From the NCBI RefSeq assembly GCF_002843605.1, contig NZ_CP025263.1, forward strand, positions 1,866,501 to 1,930,500: a stretch of DNA of 64,000 nt, written 5' to 3'. This stretch comes from Pseudomonas sp. S09G 359. GTDB lineage: Bacteria; Pseudomonadota; Gammaproteobacteria; Pseudomonadales; Pseudomonadaceae. The notes under the pieces are model-generated. The model did no database searches, was not told the origin of the DNA, and saw nothing but the letters and a program-made list of their open reading frames with translations. Of the stretch, positions 9,087 through 18,318 are shown in pieces. Numbering within the stretch: position 1 is the stretch's first letter; the number at the start of each line of letters is the position of its first letter. The position numbers and the translations under genes were made by a program.

Positions 9087-9419
9087 ATGCAAAACACGTA
9101 TATATCTTCCTTGATCTTTGCCTTCCTCACCACCCTCTCCGTCACCACCACCGCAGCCCCGACCATCAAACCCGAAGCCCCCGCCCCCATTACTGCGCAA
9201 ATTTCAAGCCCCGTGCAGTCCATGAAGGTTAATCTCAACGCCGCCGATGCGGAAACCCTGCGCCGCGATCTCTTCGGTATCGGTGCTGCAAAAGCCAAAG
9301 CGATCGTCGCATACCGCGAAAGTAACGGCCCGTTTACTGCTGTGGATGAGTTGCTGGAAGTAAAGGGCATCGGCAAGGCGTTGCTGGAGAAGAATCGCGA
9401 TAGGGTGGTGATCAACTAA
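9087..9419 (+). CDS. ComEA-family helix-hairpin-helix protein, exported
   Basis: 110 residues. A signal peptide of about 23 residues ends at TTAAP and is followed by a proline/alanine-rich linker. The C-terminal half has the tandem helix-hairpin-helix of ComEA: VNLNAADAETL, GIGAAKAKAIVAYRE and VKGIGKALLEKNR. ComEA domains bind double-stranded DNA in the periplasm during natural transformation, but single small ComEA proteins in Pseudomonas have no proven uptake role. This gene is a common right border of the O-antigen locus in fluorescent pseudomonads. Confidence 0.88.
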   Translation: MQNTYISSLIFAFLTTLSVTTTAAPTIKPEAPAPITAQISSPVQSMKVNLNAADAETLRRDLFGIGAAKAKAIVAYRESNGPFTAVDELLEVKGIGKALLEKNRDRVVIN

Positions 9420-9436
9420 GCCACCCAAGAGGCCGG

Positions 9437-10051
9437 TCATTGGCTGGCCTTTTGATCTTCCGGGATCTTGGCCTTCAAACTCTCCCGTACAACATCCAGT
9501 ATTCGCAGCGCCATTTCTGGATCTTCGACCCTCCGCGCCAACACCAAAGCTCCGACCAGCGTCGACATCATCACCAGTCCAGAGCCGTCGCCATGTCCGT
9601 CCTCTAACACCGCTTCTATCTGCTGCACACGTGCGCTCAGCACGGAGTCCGTAGTCGCACTGTGCTGCCCTCGCAACCCGAGCTCAGGAGACATCGTCGT
9701 CAGCGGGCATCCTTCACCCGGCGAGTTCTGGTGCCACTCCGACAGGTAGCTATCAATAAACGCCTCCAGCGGCCGTTCCTGGCTGAACAGCATCTCACAG
9801 TGCGCATCCAACTCCGCCGCCGCAGCCTGCAGGGCTTTTTCCACCAGTTCGTCCTTGGACCTGAAATGCGAGTAGAACCCACCATGCGTCAGGTTCAGCG
9901 CCTTCATCAAGGGCTGCAAGCCGGTCGCGCCGATGCCGTCGCGGCGAAAGCGCACGGAGGCTTCCTTGATGATGCGCTGGTGCGTCTGGGCTTTGTGGTC
10001 TTGTGAATAGCGCATTGGGCGGCCTCGCTTGCATGCTGGCATTTTAACCAT
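9437..10051 (-). CDS. TetR-family transcriptional regulator
   Basis: The start MVKMPACKRGRP is chosen because AAAGG lies 6 bases upstream; this gives 204 residues. The N-terminal helix-turn-helix is typical: RIIKEASVRFRRDGIGATG, then LMKALNLTHGGFYSHFRSKDELV. The ligand-binding half contains SPGEGCPLTTMSPELG, seen in the TetR group that controls oxidoreductases and efflux. The gene is convergent with the ComEA-like gene. It is divergent from the GntR gene, whose start lies only 96 bases away. Its ligand and target are not visible. Confidence 0.85.
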   Translation of the reverse strand: MVKMPACKRGRPMRYSQDHKAQTHQRIIKEASVRFRRDGIGATGLQPLMKALNLTHGGFYSHFRSKDELVEKALQAAAAELDAHCEMLFSQERPLEAFIDSYLSEWHQNSPGEGCPLTTMSPELGLRGQHSATTDSVLSARVQQIEAVLEDGHGDGSGLVMMSTLVGALVLARRVEDPEMALRILDVVRESLKAKIPEDQKASQ

Positions 10052-10147
10052 ATTGCACCTTTTTACTCCCGTGGCCCTGAGTTGAAACATTGGCACGGAA
10101 AGTGATTACTCCTACACATGGGATTGTTCAACAATCGTGAGGAAGTG

Positions 10148-10792
10148 ATGACGCTCAGCCTGTCTTTAGCGGACCAGATTGCCTTGGAGCTGCGTGCCGA
10201 CATCATCGGCGGGCGGCTGTTGCCCGGGATGGCGTTGGTCGAAGTGGATTTGGTGAAGACCTATAACGCCTCGCGCAATACCATTCGCGAAGCCTTGCAT
10301 CGCTTGGGGCAGGAGGGGTTGACCCGTTACGTACGTAACAAGGGTGTAATGGTTCGTCGCCTGGAGCGGGAGGAGGTGCGGGATTTGTTTGTGGTCCGTC
10401 GCACCCTTGAGTTGCAGGCCATTGCCCAGAGTCGTGCGCTCAGCGCAGACCAGTCCGAGCGCATGCAGAACGCTATCGACGCCACCACCCTGGCCCGGGA
10501 ACGCGAAGATTGGCGCGCCGTGGCCACCCACAGCTTGGTGTTCCACCAGCAGATTGTCGGGTTGATGTGCAGCCCGTTGTTCGATGAGTTTTTCGCTCAG
10601 GTCATCGCGCAGTTGCGCCTGGTGTTTTGCGCCGCGCCCGACGAGCAACGCTTTCAGTCGCCCTGGCTGGAACGTGATCGTGAGATTTACCAACTATTGT
10701 GCAAAAAAGACAAACCGGCGGCGGGGGAGGCTATGAGCCTGTACCTGGATGATTCGGAACGTCTGTCGTTGGCCCTGTTTGACCACCCCTGA
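10148..10792 (+). CDS. GntR-family regulator with FCD ligand domain
   Basis: 214 residues from the ATG preceded by GAGGAAGTG. The winged helix (SLADQIALELRADIIGG, RNTIREALHRLGQEGL, GVMVRRL) covers residues 5-75. The FCD effector domain follows (VVRRTLELQAIA, with histidines in VATHSLVFHQQIVG that usually bind metal). It ends 15 bases before the DUF1989 gene and probably regulates it and perhaps the nearby ethanolamine permease. The effector is unknown. Confidence 0.87.
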   Translation: MTLSLSLADQIALELRADIIGGRLLPGMALVEVDLVKTYNASRNTIREALHRLGQEGLTRYVRNKGVMVRRLEREEVRDLFVVRRTLELQAIAQSRALSADQSERMQNAIDATTLAREREDWRAVATHSLVFHQQIVGLMCSPLFDEFFAQVIAQLRLVFCAAPDEQRFQSPWLERDREIYQLLCKKDKPAAGEAMSLYLDDSERLSLALFDHP

Positions 10793-10807
10793 TCGAGGAT
10801 TTGCATC

Positions 10808-11656
10808 ATGTACAAAGATTACCCAGCCGCGTACCAGGTCAGCAAAGGCTCGGCGTTGCAGGTCGACACGGCGTTTTACAGCCGTATTCGTGATCAAAAA
10901 GACCAACGCACGCTGATTGAGCAGTTCGAGGTGCCCATTCGTACGGGCAGGGCGTGGAAGGTCCCGGCCGGGCACGTGTTCCGTGTGACCACCCCGGTCG
11001 GTCCGCAGGTGGGCGACTTTAATATCTGGAATGCCAATGACCCTCGCGAACGCCTTTGGGCGGCGCGCACTCGCCAGTTGCAGGGCGCGCATGTCAGCAC
11101 TCATGACCGGTTGTGGTCGAACCTGCCATTTCTAAGGCCCCTGGTGACAATCACCGATGACAGCCTGGCGGGTTACGGGATCGATGAGCACGGCGGGCGC
11201 CTGCACGACTTGCTGGGTACGCGCTGTGATCCCTATGTGAATCGCATGCTCACCGGTGAGGACTTCCACCACCATTGCCACTCGAACCTGACCCGTGCGG
11301 TATTGCCCCACGGGCTGACGGAATTCGACGTGCATGACGTGCTGAATATTTTCCAGTGCACCGGCCTTAATCACGACGACATGTATTTCATGAAGGCGTG
11401 CCCGGCGCAGAAGGGCGATTACCTGGAGTTCTTTGCCGAGATTGATGTGTTGTGCGCGCTGTCGACGTGCCCGGGCGGGGATCTGTCGCTGCCGATGTGG
11501 GGGCCAGAGGCGCAGGACCCGCTGACGGTGTGTCGTCCGTTGGGAGTGGAGATCTATAAGCTGGAGGAGGCATTGCTGGAAGGCTGGAGCCAGCCGGAGC
11601 GTGCTGCCTATAAAGGGCAGCACGGTTTGCAGATTGCCAAGGCGTCTTGGGAGTAA
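10808..11656 (+). CDS. DUF1989 / urea carboxylase-associated family protein
   Basis: 282 residues. The family signature is present as VPAGHVFRVTTPVGPQVGDF, DDSLAGYGIDEHGGRLHDLL and HHHCHSNLTRAV. Members include the CgdA/CgdB subunits of carboxyguanidine deiminase in guanidine breakdown and aminomethyltransferase-associated paralogues. This copy is single and has no urea carboxylase or allophanate hydrolase next to it, so the substrate is open. A GAGG ribosome site lies 8 bases before the ATG, and the gene follows the GntR gene by 15 bases, which suggests one transcript. Confidence 0.8.
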   Translation: MYKDYPAAYQVSKGSALQVDTAFYSRIRDQKDQRTLIEQFEVPIRTGRAWKVPAGHVFRVTTPVGPQVGDFNIWNANDPRERLWAARTRQLQGAHVSTHDRLWSNLPFLRPLVTITDDSLAGYGIDEHGGRLHDLLGTRCDPYVNRMLTGEDFHHHCHSNLTRAVLPHGLTEFDVHDVLNIFQCTGLNHDDMYFMKACPAQKGDYLEFFAEIDVLCALSTCPGGDLSLPMWGPEAQDPLTVCRPLGVEIYKLEEALLEGWSQPERAAYKGQHGLQIAKASWE

Positions 11657-11664
11657 CCCAATGC

Positions 11665-11832
11665 TTAGCGATCCTGCGCGTCCTTGGCATCCGCCTGGGC
11701 GTTGCGCTCGGCCACGCGCTTGCGTTGTTCGTCGGTGAGTTCCACCTTGTTGGCGCTGTCACGCAGCATCATCAACCCGCCGACGATCGACCCGATCGCG
11801 ACTACCATAATCAACCACGCATACCACGGCAT
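11665..11832 (-). CDS. DUF2897 family small membrane protein
   Basis: A 55-residue frame beginning MPWYAWLIMVVAIGSIVGG and ending in a charged tail (TDEQRKRVAERNAQADAK). One transmembrane helix covers residues 4-23. It matches the short DUF2897 proteins common in Pseudomonas, which are uncharacterised. It ends 8 bases from the end of the convergent DUF1989 gene. GGAG lies just before the ATG. Confidence 0.85.
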   Translation of the reverse strand: MPWYAWLIMVVAIGSIVGGLMMLRDSANKVELTDEQRKRVAERNAQADAKDAQDR

Positions 11833-11854
11833 AAGGCTCTCCTTGAGGCGGACT

Positions 11855-11878
11855 ACCGTGGGAGAGTTTTCCCACGGT
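11855..11878. other. 9-bp inverted repeat between DUF2897 and the permease gene
   Basis: ACCGTGGGA and TCCCACGGT form a perfect stem with a 6-base loop. On the minus strand it follows the ethanolamine permease gene by 65 bases but lacks a T run, so it is at best a weak terminator or processing hairpin. Confidence 0.45.
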
Positions 11879-11943
11879 AATAACGGCTTTGAGTAACAGG
11901 CTTTCTTAGTAGTTCAGTGTAGGCCTGTTCCGCCTCATTAACC

Positions 11944-13308
11944 TTAGAGCCCGGTCAACATCGCATCTGCCGGTGCATCGGCGCGGTCCTGGGCGGTCAG
12001 CTGGAAGTAGATGAAGCCCGCCAGCATAAAGCCCAGGAAGATCAGACCGATCAGCGCGTTGAACCAGGCCATGGCCACCAGGCACACCACCGCCAGTACC
12101 AGCGCGATGCCCGGTACGATCGGGTAACCCGGTGCGCGGAAGGTGCGTTCCAGCAGTGGTTCGGTCTTACGCAGTTTGAACAGGCTGAGCATGCTCATGA
12201 TGTACATCACGATCGCCCCGAACACCGCCATGGTGATCATCGCCGCGGTCAGCGTCATGCCGCCGAGGTTGATCAGCCCATCGCTGTAGATCGCTGCGAT
12301 ACCGACCACGCCACCGGCGATGATTGCCCGGTGGGGTGTCTGAAAACGCGACAATTTTGCGAGGAAGGATGGCAGGTACCCGGCGCGGGCCAGGGCGAAG
12401 AACTGGCGTGAATAGCCAAGGATAATGCCGTGGAAGCTCGCCACCAGGCCGAACAGGCCGATCCATACCAGCATGTGCAGCCAGCCGGAGCTATCACCCA
12501 CCACGGTTTTCATCGCCTGTGGCAATGGATCGTTGATGTTGGACAGGGTGCGCCAGTCGCCCACGCCGCCGGCGAAGAACATCACGCCCATGGCCAGGAT
12601 TACCAGGGTCAGGATGCCGCTGATGTAGGCTTTTGGAATGGTGCGCTTAGGATCTTTCGCTTCTTCAGCCGCCATGGCCGCGCCTTCAATGGCGAGGAAG
12701 AACCAGATGGCGAAGGGAATCGCCGCGAACATCCCGGCAATCGCCGGGGCGCCGAAGGTGTCGGAGCCGGCCCAGCCATTCAGGGCGAAGTTGCTGAAGC
12801 TGAATGCGGGCGCGACCACCCCCATGAATACCAGCAACTCGGCGACAGCGAGCACGCACACCACCAGTTCGAAGGTGGCGGCGAGTTTCACGCCGAGGAT
12901 GTTCAGGCCCATGAACACGATGTAGGCGCCGACGGCCGCGTGCTTCGGGTCGAGTGCCGGGAACTGCACGTTGAGATAAGCGCCGATGGCCAAGGCGATG
13001 GCGGGTGGCGCAAAGACAAATTCGATCAGGGTGGCGAGGCCGGCGATCAAGCCGCCTTTCTCACCAAAGGCGCGACGGCTGTAGGCAAATGGCCCACCGG
13101 CGTGAGGAATGGCGGTAGTCAGCTCGGTGAAACTGAAGATAAAGCAGGTGTACATTGCGGCGACCATCAGTGAGGTCACCAGGAAGCCCAAGGTGCCGGC
13201 CACGCCCCAGCCATAGCTCCAGCCGAAGTATTCGCCCGAAATTACCAGGCCGACGGCGATACCCCATAAGTGCAGGGTGCCCAAGGTGGGTTTGAGTTGT
13301 GTGTTCAT
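11944..13308 (-). CDS. eat: Ethanolamine permease (APC superfamily)
   Basis: 454 residues from MNTQLKPTLG, chosen because GGGAGAG precedes this ATG; the longer open frame runs into intergenic repeats. About 12 hydrophobic helices are visible, with APC features: WGIAVGLVISGEYFGWSYGW in the first helix and IWFFLAIEGAAMAAEEAKDP mid-protein. The sequence fits the ethanolamine permease group, which imports ethanolamine for use as carbon and nitrogen. Ethanolamine ammonia-lyase genes are not adjacent. The link to the neighbouring DUF1989 gene is only positional. Confidence 0.87.
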   Translation of the reverse strand: MNTQLKPTLGTLHLWGIAVGLVISGEYFGWSYGWGVAGTLGFLVTSLMVAAMYTCFIFSFTELTTAIPHAGGPFAYSRRAFGEKGGLIAGLATLIEFVFAPPAIALAIGAYLNVQFPALDPKHAAVGAYIVFMGLNILGVKLAATFELVVCVLAVAELLVFMGVVAPAFSFSNFALNGWAGSDTFGAPAIAGMFAAIPFAIWFFLAIEGAAMAAEEAKDPKRTIPKAYISGILTLVILAMGVMFFAGGVGDWRTLSNINDPLPQAMKTVVGDSSGWLHMLVWIGLFGLVASFHGIILGYSRQFFALARAGYLPSFLAKLSRFQTPHRAIIAGGVVGIAAIYSDGLINLGGMTLTAAMITMAVFGAIVMYIMSMLSLFKLRKTEPLLERTFRAPGYPIVPGIALVLAVVCLVAMAWFNALIGLIFLGFMLAGFIYFQLTAQDRADAPADAMLTGL

Positions 13309-13473
13309 GTGTTGCTCTCCCTGAACCGTTTGGAATGATTCAAGGTGTTGCAGCGGCCATGCCAGGCTGAGAATCATTGTCGTAAAGCGGCGCGATTGTC
13401 GCGTGGGGAATGGTTTGGCGTTTGAAATTTTACATTGCCGCACCAGATGGGGGCGGTGGTGGCTGGGCCGGCG

Positions 13474-13564
13474 CCATCGGGGGCAAGCCTCCTCCCACAT
13501 TTCGATCGGCGCTCGACAGGACAACTCGGTCAAATGTAGGAGTGGGCTTGCCCGCGATGAGGCC
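13474..13564. repeat. REP pair (inverted), variant
   Basis: Two inverted copies of the Pseudomonas REP sequence, GGGGGCAAGCCTCCTCCCAC and its complement-like TAGGAGTGGGCTTGCCCGCG, are separated by about 40 bases. It is more diverged than the other pairs in the window and lies between the divergent eat and kdp genes. Confidence 0.8.
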
Positions 13565-13577
13565 CTTCAAGCCAGTA

Positions 13578-13663
13578 TAAATCCCCCTGTAAACCCCGCA
13601 TAAACCCACTCTTTACGCCATCTTTACGCCCCATCCGCGCCCTCGCTCTCGTTCCTTTACGCC
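13578..13663 (+). promoter_or_regulatory. Phased direct repeats upstream of kdpFABC, probable KdpE binding array
   Basis: TTTACGCC occurs three times (13612, 13623, 13656), with related TAAACCCC/TAAACCCA at 13590 and 13601 and TAAATCCC at 13578. The steps are 12, 11, 11, 11 and 33 bases, about one or three helical turns. They end 57 bases before the kdpF start. The E. coli KdpE site contains TTTACA followed by a C-rich stretch, so these are likely tandem sites for the response regulator. Binding is inferred. Confidence 0.6.
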
Positions 13664-13719
13664 ACTCCTGTCGACAATCACCCCACACGCGGCACTCGCC
13701 GCTAAACGGAGAGACTTCC

Positions 13720-13809
13720 ATGAGCGTTCTGGACGGGGTGTCACTGCTATTGGCCGTGGCACTGTTCATTTATCTGCTGGTTGCGCTGTTACGCGCGGAT
13801 CGGAACTAG
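13720..13809 (+). CDS. kdpF: Potassium-transporting ATPase small subunit KdpF
   Basis: A 29-residue peptide, MSVLDGVSLLLAVALFIYLL followed by VALLRADRN, made of one membrane helix. This is exactly the size and type of KdpF, which stabilises the KdpABC complex. GGAGAG precedes the ATG and kdpA starts 9 bases after the stop. Confidence 0.93.
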   Translation: MSVLDGVSLLLAVALFIYLLVALLRADRN

Positions 13810-13818
13810 GAGCAGGCT

Positions 13819-15513
13819 ATGCACAGTTATGACTATTGGCTGATCATCGCCTTCTTCGCCGTGGTGCTGGTGCCGGCGCCGTTCCTGGGGCGGTTCTATT
13901 ACAAGGTGATGGAAGGCCAACGCACGTGGCTTACACCGGTATTCGGCCCCGTAGAGCGCGCCTGTTATCGCCTGTCTGGCGTGGACGAGCATCAGGAACA
14001 AAGCTGGCAGAAGTACATGCTGGCCTTGCTCGCATTCAACCTCGCGGGCTTTGTGCTGCTGTTCGCGATCCTGTTGTTCCAGGACTATCTCCCACTGAAC
14101 CCGCAGAAATTGCCGGGCCAGGAATGGACTCTGGCCTTCAACACCGCGATCAGTTTCATGACCAACACCAACTGGCAGTCCTACAGCGGTGAAGCGTCCC
14201 TGAGCTACCTCAGCCAGATGGTCGGCTTGACTGTGCAGAACTTCGTCAGTGCGGCCACCGGCCTTGCAGTCTTGGTCGCTCTTTGCCGTGGGATCGGTCG
14301 CAAATCCACCAAGACATTGGGCAACTTCTGGGTCGACATGACCCGCGCCACCCTCTACGGCCTGCTGCCGTTGTGCCTGGTGCTGGCGTTGTTCCTGGTG
14401 TGGCAGGGCGTGCCGCAGACCTTCGCGCATTATGTGGATGCGGTGACGATGCAGGGGGTGGACCAGGTGATTCCCCTGGGCCCGGCGGCCAGCCAGATTG
14501 CGATCAAGCAGTTGGGCACCAACGGCGGCGGTTTCTTTGGGGTCAACTCGGCGCACCCGTTTGAAGACCCGACGGCTTGGGCCAACCTGTTCGAGCTGGC
14601 CGCGATCATTCTGATTCCGGTGGCGCTGGTGTTCACCTTCGGCCACTACGTGAAAGACCTGCGCCAGAGCCGCGCGATCCTCGGTTGCATGCTGGCGTTG
14701 TTCCTGATCGGCGGCGCGACTTCGCTGTGGGCCGAATACCAGCCTAACCCAACCCTGAACAACCCGGCCGTGGAGCAGACTGCCCCGCTGGAAGGCAAGG
14801 AAGCGCGCTTCGGCACCACCGGCACGGTGCTGTGGTCGGTGACCACCACGGCCGCGTCCAATGGCTCCGTCAACGGTATGCAGGACAGCCTCAACCCCCT
14901 CAGCGGGATGGTGGCGCTGGTCAACATGATGGTCGGCGAAGTGATCTTCGGCGGCGTCGGCGCCGGTATGTACGGCATGTTGCTCAATGTGTTGATCGCG
15001 GTGTTCCTTGCCGGGTTGATGATCGGCCGCACCCCGGAATACCTGGGCAAGAAGCTGCAGGCCAAGGAAGTGCAATTGCTCGTGGTGACCCTGCTGGTAA
15101 TGCCGGTTGGCGTGCTCGTGCTCGGTGCCATCGCCGCCAGCCTGCCGGGCCCGGCCGGTGCCATCAGTAACCCTGGCCCCCACGGTTTCAGCCAGTTGCT
15201 CTACGCCTACACCTCGGCCAGTGCCAACAACGGCTCGGCGTTTGGCGGTTTCAGCGCCAACACCCCGTTCCACAACCTGATGCTCGGCCTGGGCATGTTG
15301 ATCGGCCGCTTCGGCTACATCCTCCCGGTACTGGCGCTGGCCGGCAGCCTGGCGATGAAGAAGACCGCACCGATTGGCCAGAACAGCTTCCCGACCCATG
15401 GCCCGCTGTTCGTAACCCTGTTGACCGTGACCATTTTGTTGGTGGGCGGCCTGACTTTCCTGCCAACGCTGGCGTTGGGCCCGATTGCTGAACACTTGAG
15501 CATGGGCTTCTAA
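13819..15513 (+). CDS. kdpA: Potassium-transporting ATPase potassium-binding subunit KdpA
   Basis: 564-residue inner-membrane protein with about ten helices that forms the K+ selectivity path of the Kdp complex. The four potassium-channel-like filter regions are visible, for example NTNWQSY, GTNGGGFFGVNSAHPFEDP and SASANNGSAFGGFSANTPF. Length matches the family. It is part of the kdpFABC operon, 9 bases after kdpF and 6 bases before kdpB. Confidence 0.97.
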   Translation: MHSYDYWLIIAFFAVVLVPAPFLGRFYYKVMEGQRTWLTPVFGPVERACYRLSGVDEHQEQSWQKYMLALLAFNLAGFVLLFAILLFQDYLPLNPQKLPGQEWTLAFNTAISFMTNTNWQSYSGEASLSYLSQMVGLTVQNFVSAATGLAVLVALCRGIGRKSTKTLGNFWVDMTRATLYGLLPLCLVLALFLVWQGVPQTFAHYVDAVTMQGVDQVIPLGPAASQIAIKQLGTNGGGFFGVNSAHPFEDPTAWANLFELAAIILIPVALVFTFGHYVKDLRQSRAILGCMLALFLIGGATSLWAEYQPNPTLNNPAVEQTAPLEGKEARFGTTGTVLWSVTTTAASNGSVNGMQDSLNPLSGMVALVNMMVGEVIFGGVGAGMYGMLLNVLIAVFLAGLMIGRTPEYLGKKLQAKEVQLLVVTLLVMPVGVLVLGAIAASLPGPAGAISNPGPHGFSQLLYAYTSASANNGSAFGGFSANTPFHNLMLGLGMLIGRFGYILPVLALAGSLAMKKTAPIGQNSFPTHGPLFVTLLTVTILLVGGLTFLPTLALGPIAEHLSMGF

Positions 15514-15519
15514 GGGGAT

Positions 15520-17583
15520 ATGAAAATGAATATGCCTGCAAAAAATGCGGCTCCCGTGAACACCCAGGAACCGCCAAAAACTGCGATCTCCGCCCTGTGG
15601 CGTCCGGCACTGGTCCAGGCCTTCGTCAAGCTGGACCCGCGCCAGTTGCAACGCTCGCCGGTGATGCTGGTGGTCGAGCTGACCGCCATCCTCACCACCG
15701 TGTTGTGCTTCGTGCCCGATACCGCCGTGCCGACGTTTGTCGCCGTGCAAATCGCCGTGTGGCTGTGGTTCACCGTGTTGTTCGCCAACTTCGCCGAAGC
15801 CTTGGCCGAAGGTCGCGGCAAGGCCCGTGCCGATAGCCTCAAGGCCGGCAGCGAAGGCCTCAGCGCACGGCGCAAGGAGGCCGACGGCAGCTTCAAGGTC
15901 GTACCGGCCACCAGCCTGCGCAAAGGGGATGTGGTGCGCGTCGCCGCCGGGGAAATGATCCCCGGTGACGGCGAAGTCATCGAAGGCATCGCCGCGGTCA
16001 ACGAGGCGGCGATCACCGGCGAATCCGCGCCGGTGATCCGCGAGTCCGGCGGCGACCGTTCGGCCGTCACCGGCAACACCCGCCTGGTGTCGGATTGGCT
16101 GCTAATCCGCATCACCGTCAACCCGGGCGAGTCGACCCTGGACCGCATGATCGCGTTGGTCGAAGGCGCCAAACGCCAGAAAACCCCGAACGAAGTCGCG
16201 CTGGATATCCTGCTGATCGGCCTGACCCTGATCTTCCTGCTGGTGGTGGTGACCTTGCAGCCGTTTGCCCACTTCGCCAATGGCAGCTTGCCGCTGGTGT
16301 TCCTGGTCGCACTGTTGGTGACGCTGATTCCTACAACCATCGGCGGCTTGCTGTCGGCCATCGGCATCGCTGGTATGGACCGACTGGTGCGCCTCAACGT
16401 GATCGCCAAGTCCGGCCGCGCGGTGGAAGCGGCGGGGGACGTGCACGTGTTGTTGCTGGATAAGACCGGCACCATCACCTTCGGTAATCGCCGTTGCTCG
16501 GCGGTGGTCGCGGCGCCTGGCGTCAGCGGTCGGGAAGTGGCCGAAGGCGCGTTGTTCGCCTCCCTGGCGGATGACACGGCGGAGGGTAAATCCATCGTCG
16601 AATACTTGCGCGCACTGCACCCTCAGGCCGAGCCGTCCCTGGATGAGCTCACCGCCGTACCGTTCAGCGCCGAAACCCGCTTGTCGGGTGTCGACTACCA
16701 GGGCCGCGTGTTCCGCAAAGGCGCGGTGGATTCTCTGCTGGCGTTTATCGGTTTACAGCGCCGCGACCTGCAACCCGCGCTGTCGCGGGAAATCGACAAG
16801 ATCGCGCAAAGCGGCGGTACCCCATTGCTGGTGTGTGCCGATGGCAAATTGCTTGGCGCGATTCATCTGAAAGACGTGGTCAAGCCGGGTATCCGCGAAC
16901 GTTTCGCCGAGTTGCGCAAGCTGGGGATTCGCACCGTGATGGTGACGGGCGACAACCCGCTGACCGCCGCCGCGATTGCCGCCGAAGCTGGTGTGGATGA
17001 CGTGCTGGCTGAAGCCACGCCGGAGAAAAAACTCGCCCGCATCCGCCACGAGCAGAACGACGGCCGCCTGGTGGCGATGTGCGGCGACGGCGCCAACGAC
17101 GCCCCGGCGCTGGCCCAGGCGGACGTCGGCATGGCGATGAACGACGGCACCCAGGCCGCCCGTGAGGCCGCCAACATGGTCGACCTCGACAGCGACCCCA
17201 CCAAGCTGCTGGACGTGGTGCAGATCGGTAAGGAATTGCTGGTGACGCGCGGTGCGCTGACCACGTTTTCCATCGCTAACGACGTGGCCAAGTACTTCGC
17301 GATCCTGCCGGCGCTGTTCGCCTCGATCTACCCGCAACTCGGCGTGCTCAACGTGATGCACCTGCAGAGCCCGCAGAGCGCGATCCTCTCGGCCATCGTG
17401 TTCAACGCGCTGATCATTGTGGTGCTGATTCCACTGGCACTGCGCGGCGTGCGTGTGCAGGCGGCGAGTGCGGCGGCGTTGCTGCGACGCAACCTGCTGA
17501 TCTACGGGCTGGGCGGGATTCTGGTGCCGTTCGTGGGCATCAAGGCGATCGACATGTTGCTGACGGCGCTGCACCTGGTATGA
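15520..17583 (+). CDS. kdpB: Potassium-transporting P-type ATPase catalytic subunit KdpB
   Basis: 687 residues. Actuator motif TGESAP lies near residue 167, DKTGT gives the phosphorylated Asp314, and the hinge [10 protein letters not shown] follows. The nucleotide domain and membrane helices are complete. It hydrolyses ATP to drive high-affinity K+ uptake through KdpA. The start MKMNMPAKN follows GGGGAT; an internal ATG two codons later is also possible. Confidence 0.97.
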   Translation: MKMNMPAKNAAPVNTQEPPKTAISALWRPALVQAFVKLDPRQLQRSPVMLVVELTAILTTVLCFVPDTAVPTFVAVQIAVWLWFTVLFANFAEALAEGRGKARADSLKAGSEGLSARRKEADGSFKVVPATSLRKGDVVRVAAGEMIPGDGEVIEGIAAVNEAAITGESAPVIRESGGDRSAVTGNTRLVSDWLLIRITVNPGESTLDRMIALVEGAKRQKTPNEVALDILLIGLTLIFLLVVVTLQPFAHFANGSLPLVFLVALLVTLIPTTIGGLLSAIGIAGMDRLVRLNVIAKSGRAVEAAGDVHVLLLDKTGTITFGNRRCSAVVAAPGVSGREVAEGALFASLADDTAEGKSIVEYLRALHPQAEPSLDELTAVPFSAETRLSGVDYQGRVFRKGAVDSLLAFIGLQRRDLQPALSREIDKIAQSGGTPLLVCADGKLLGAIHLKDVVKPGIRERFAELRKLGIRTVMVTGDNPLTAAAIAAEAGVDDVLAEATPEKKLARIRHEQNDGRLVAMCGDGANDAPALAQADVGMAMNDGTQAAREAANMVDLDSDPTKLLDVVQIGKELLVTRGALTTFSIANDVAKYFAILPALFASIYPQLGVLNVMHLQSPQSAILSAIVFNALIIVVLIPLALRGVRVQAASAAALLRRNLLIYGLGGILVPFVGIKAIDMLLTALHLV

Positions 17584-17590
17584 CCCGACT

Positions 17591-17619
17591 CCTGTGGGCA
17601 CACCCGCTGTGCCCACAGG
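17591..17619. other. Perfect 12-bp inverted repeat between kdpB and kdpC
   Basis: CCTGTGGGCACA and TGTGCCCACAGG flank a 5-base loop, CCCGC. No T run follows, so it is not a canonical terminator. It sits 7 bases after the kdpB stop and 28 bases before kdpC, where it could protect or process the message or attenuate kdpC. Confidence 0.6.
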
Positions 17620-17647
17620 TTGCAATGACTGAATTGAGGAATCTGAA

Positions 17648-18193
17648 ATGTCCAACATGATCCGCCCGGCCCTGAGCCTGTTGGTGCTCATGACCCTGAT
17701 CACTGGCGTCGCCTACCCACTGGTGGTCACCGGCGTTGCCCAAGTTGCCTTCCCCGACCAGGCCAATGGCAGCCTGGTGCGCGATGCCAGCGGCAAGGTG
17801 CGCGGTTCCAGCCTGATCGCCCAGGACTTTACCGGTGACAGCTGGTTCCACCCACGCCCGTCGGCCGGCGCCTTTGCCACCGTTTCCAGCAGCGCCAGCA
17901 ACCTCGGCCCGAGCAACCCGGCGTTGGCCACCCGTGTGTTCGATGATGCGAGTAAACAACTGGTGCCAAGCCAGGGCCCGGTGCCTTTGGCCTTGCTGAC
18001 TACCTCCGGCAGCGGTCTTGATCCACACTTGCCACCATCGGCGATTGCCTATCAACTGGCGCGAGTGGCGGCGGCGCGGAATGTGCCGGTGTCGACCCTG
18101 CAGCGTTTGCTTGATGAGCACATCGAAAGCCCGCTGGTGGGCCCGCCTGTAGTAAACGTATTGGCGCTGAACATAGCCCTGGAAAAGTTGTAG
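17648..18193 (+). CDS. kdpC: Potassium-transporting ATPase subunit KdpC
   Basis: 181 residues with one N-terminal membrane helix ([19 protein letters not shown]) and a periplasmic domain containing [17 protein letters not shown] and [18 protein letters not shown], all typical of KdpC. It acts as the K+-trapping chaperone-like subunit of the complex. A gap of 64 bases with a strong hairpin separates it from kdpB. Confidence 0.97.
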   Translation: MSNMIRPALSLLVLMTLITGVAYPLVVTGVAQVAFPDQANGSLVRDASGKVRGSSLIAQDFTGDSWFHPRPSAGAFATVSSSASNLGPSNPALATRVFDDASKQLVPSQGPVPLALLTTSGSGLDPHLPPSAIAYQLARVAAARNVPVSTLQRLLDEHIESPLVGPPVVNVLALNIALEKL

Positions 18194-18201
18194 GCAAGAC
18201 A

Positions 18202-18278
18202 GGCCCCATCGGGGGCAAGCCCCCTCCCACATTTGGAATGCATCCCCCTGTGGGAGGGGGCTTGCCCCCGATGAGGCC
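18202..18278. repeat. REP pair (inverted)
   Basis: GCCCCATCGGGGGCAAGC with CCCCTCCCACATTT, then its inverted partner GTGGGAGGGGGCTTGCC and CCCGATGAGGCC. It is a head-to-head REP pair (BIME) between kdpC and kdpD, and may separate kdpFABC from kdpDE expression. Confidence 0.9.
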
Positions 18279-18318
18279 CTAAAAGACTCTATATAAATAC
18301 CTGAAGGAACCCCCGCGC

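Noticed and set aside
13789..15750. 653-codon open frame on the minus strand
   Set aside because: It is antisense to kdpA and the start of kdpB, which are unmistakable. The translation is rich in His, Gln and Arg with no motif, the usual shadow of GC-rich third positions.
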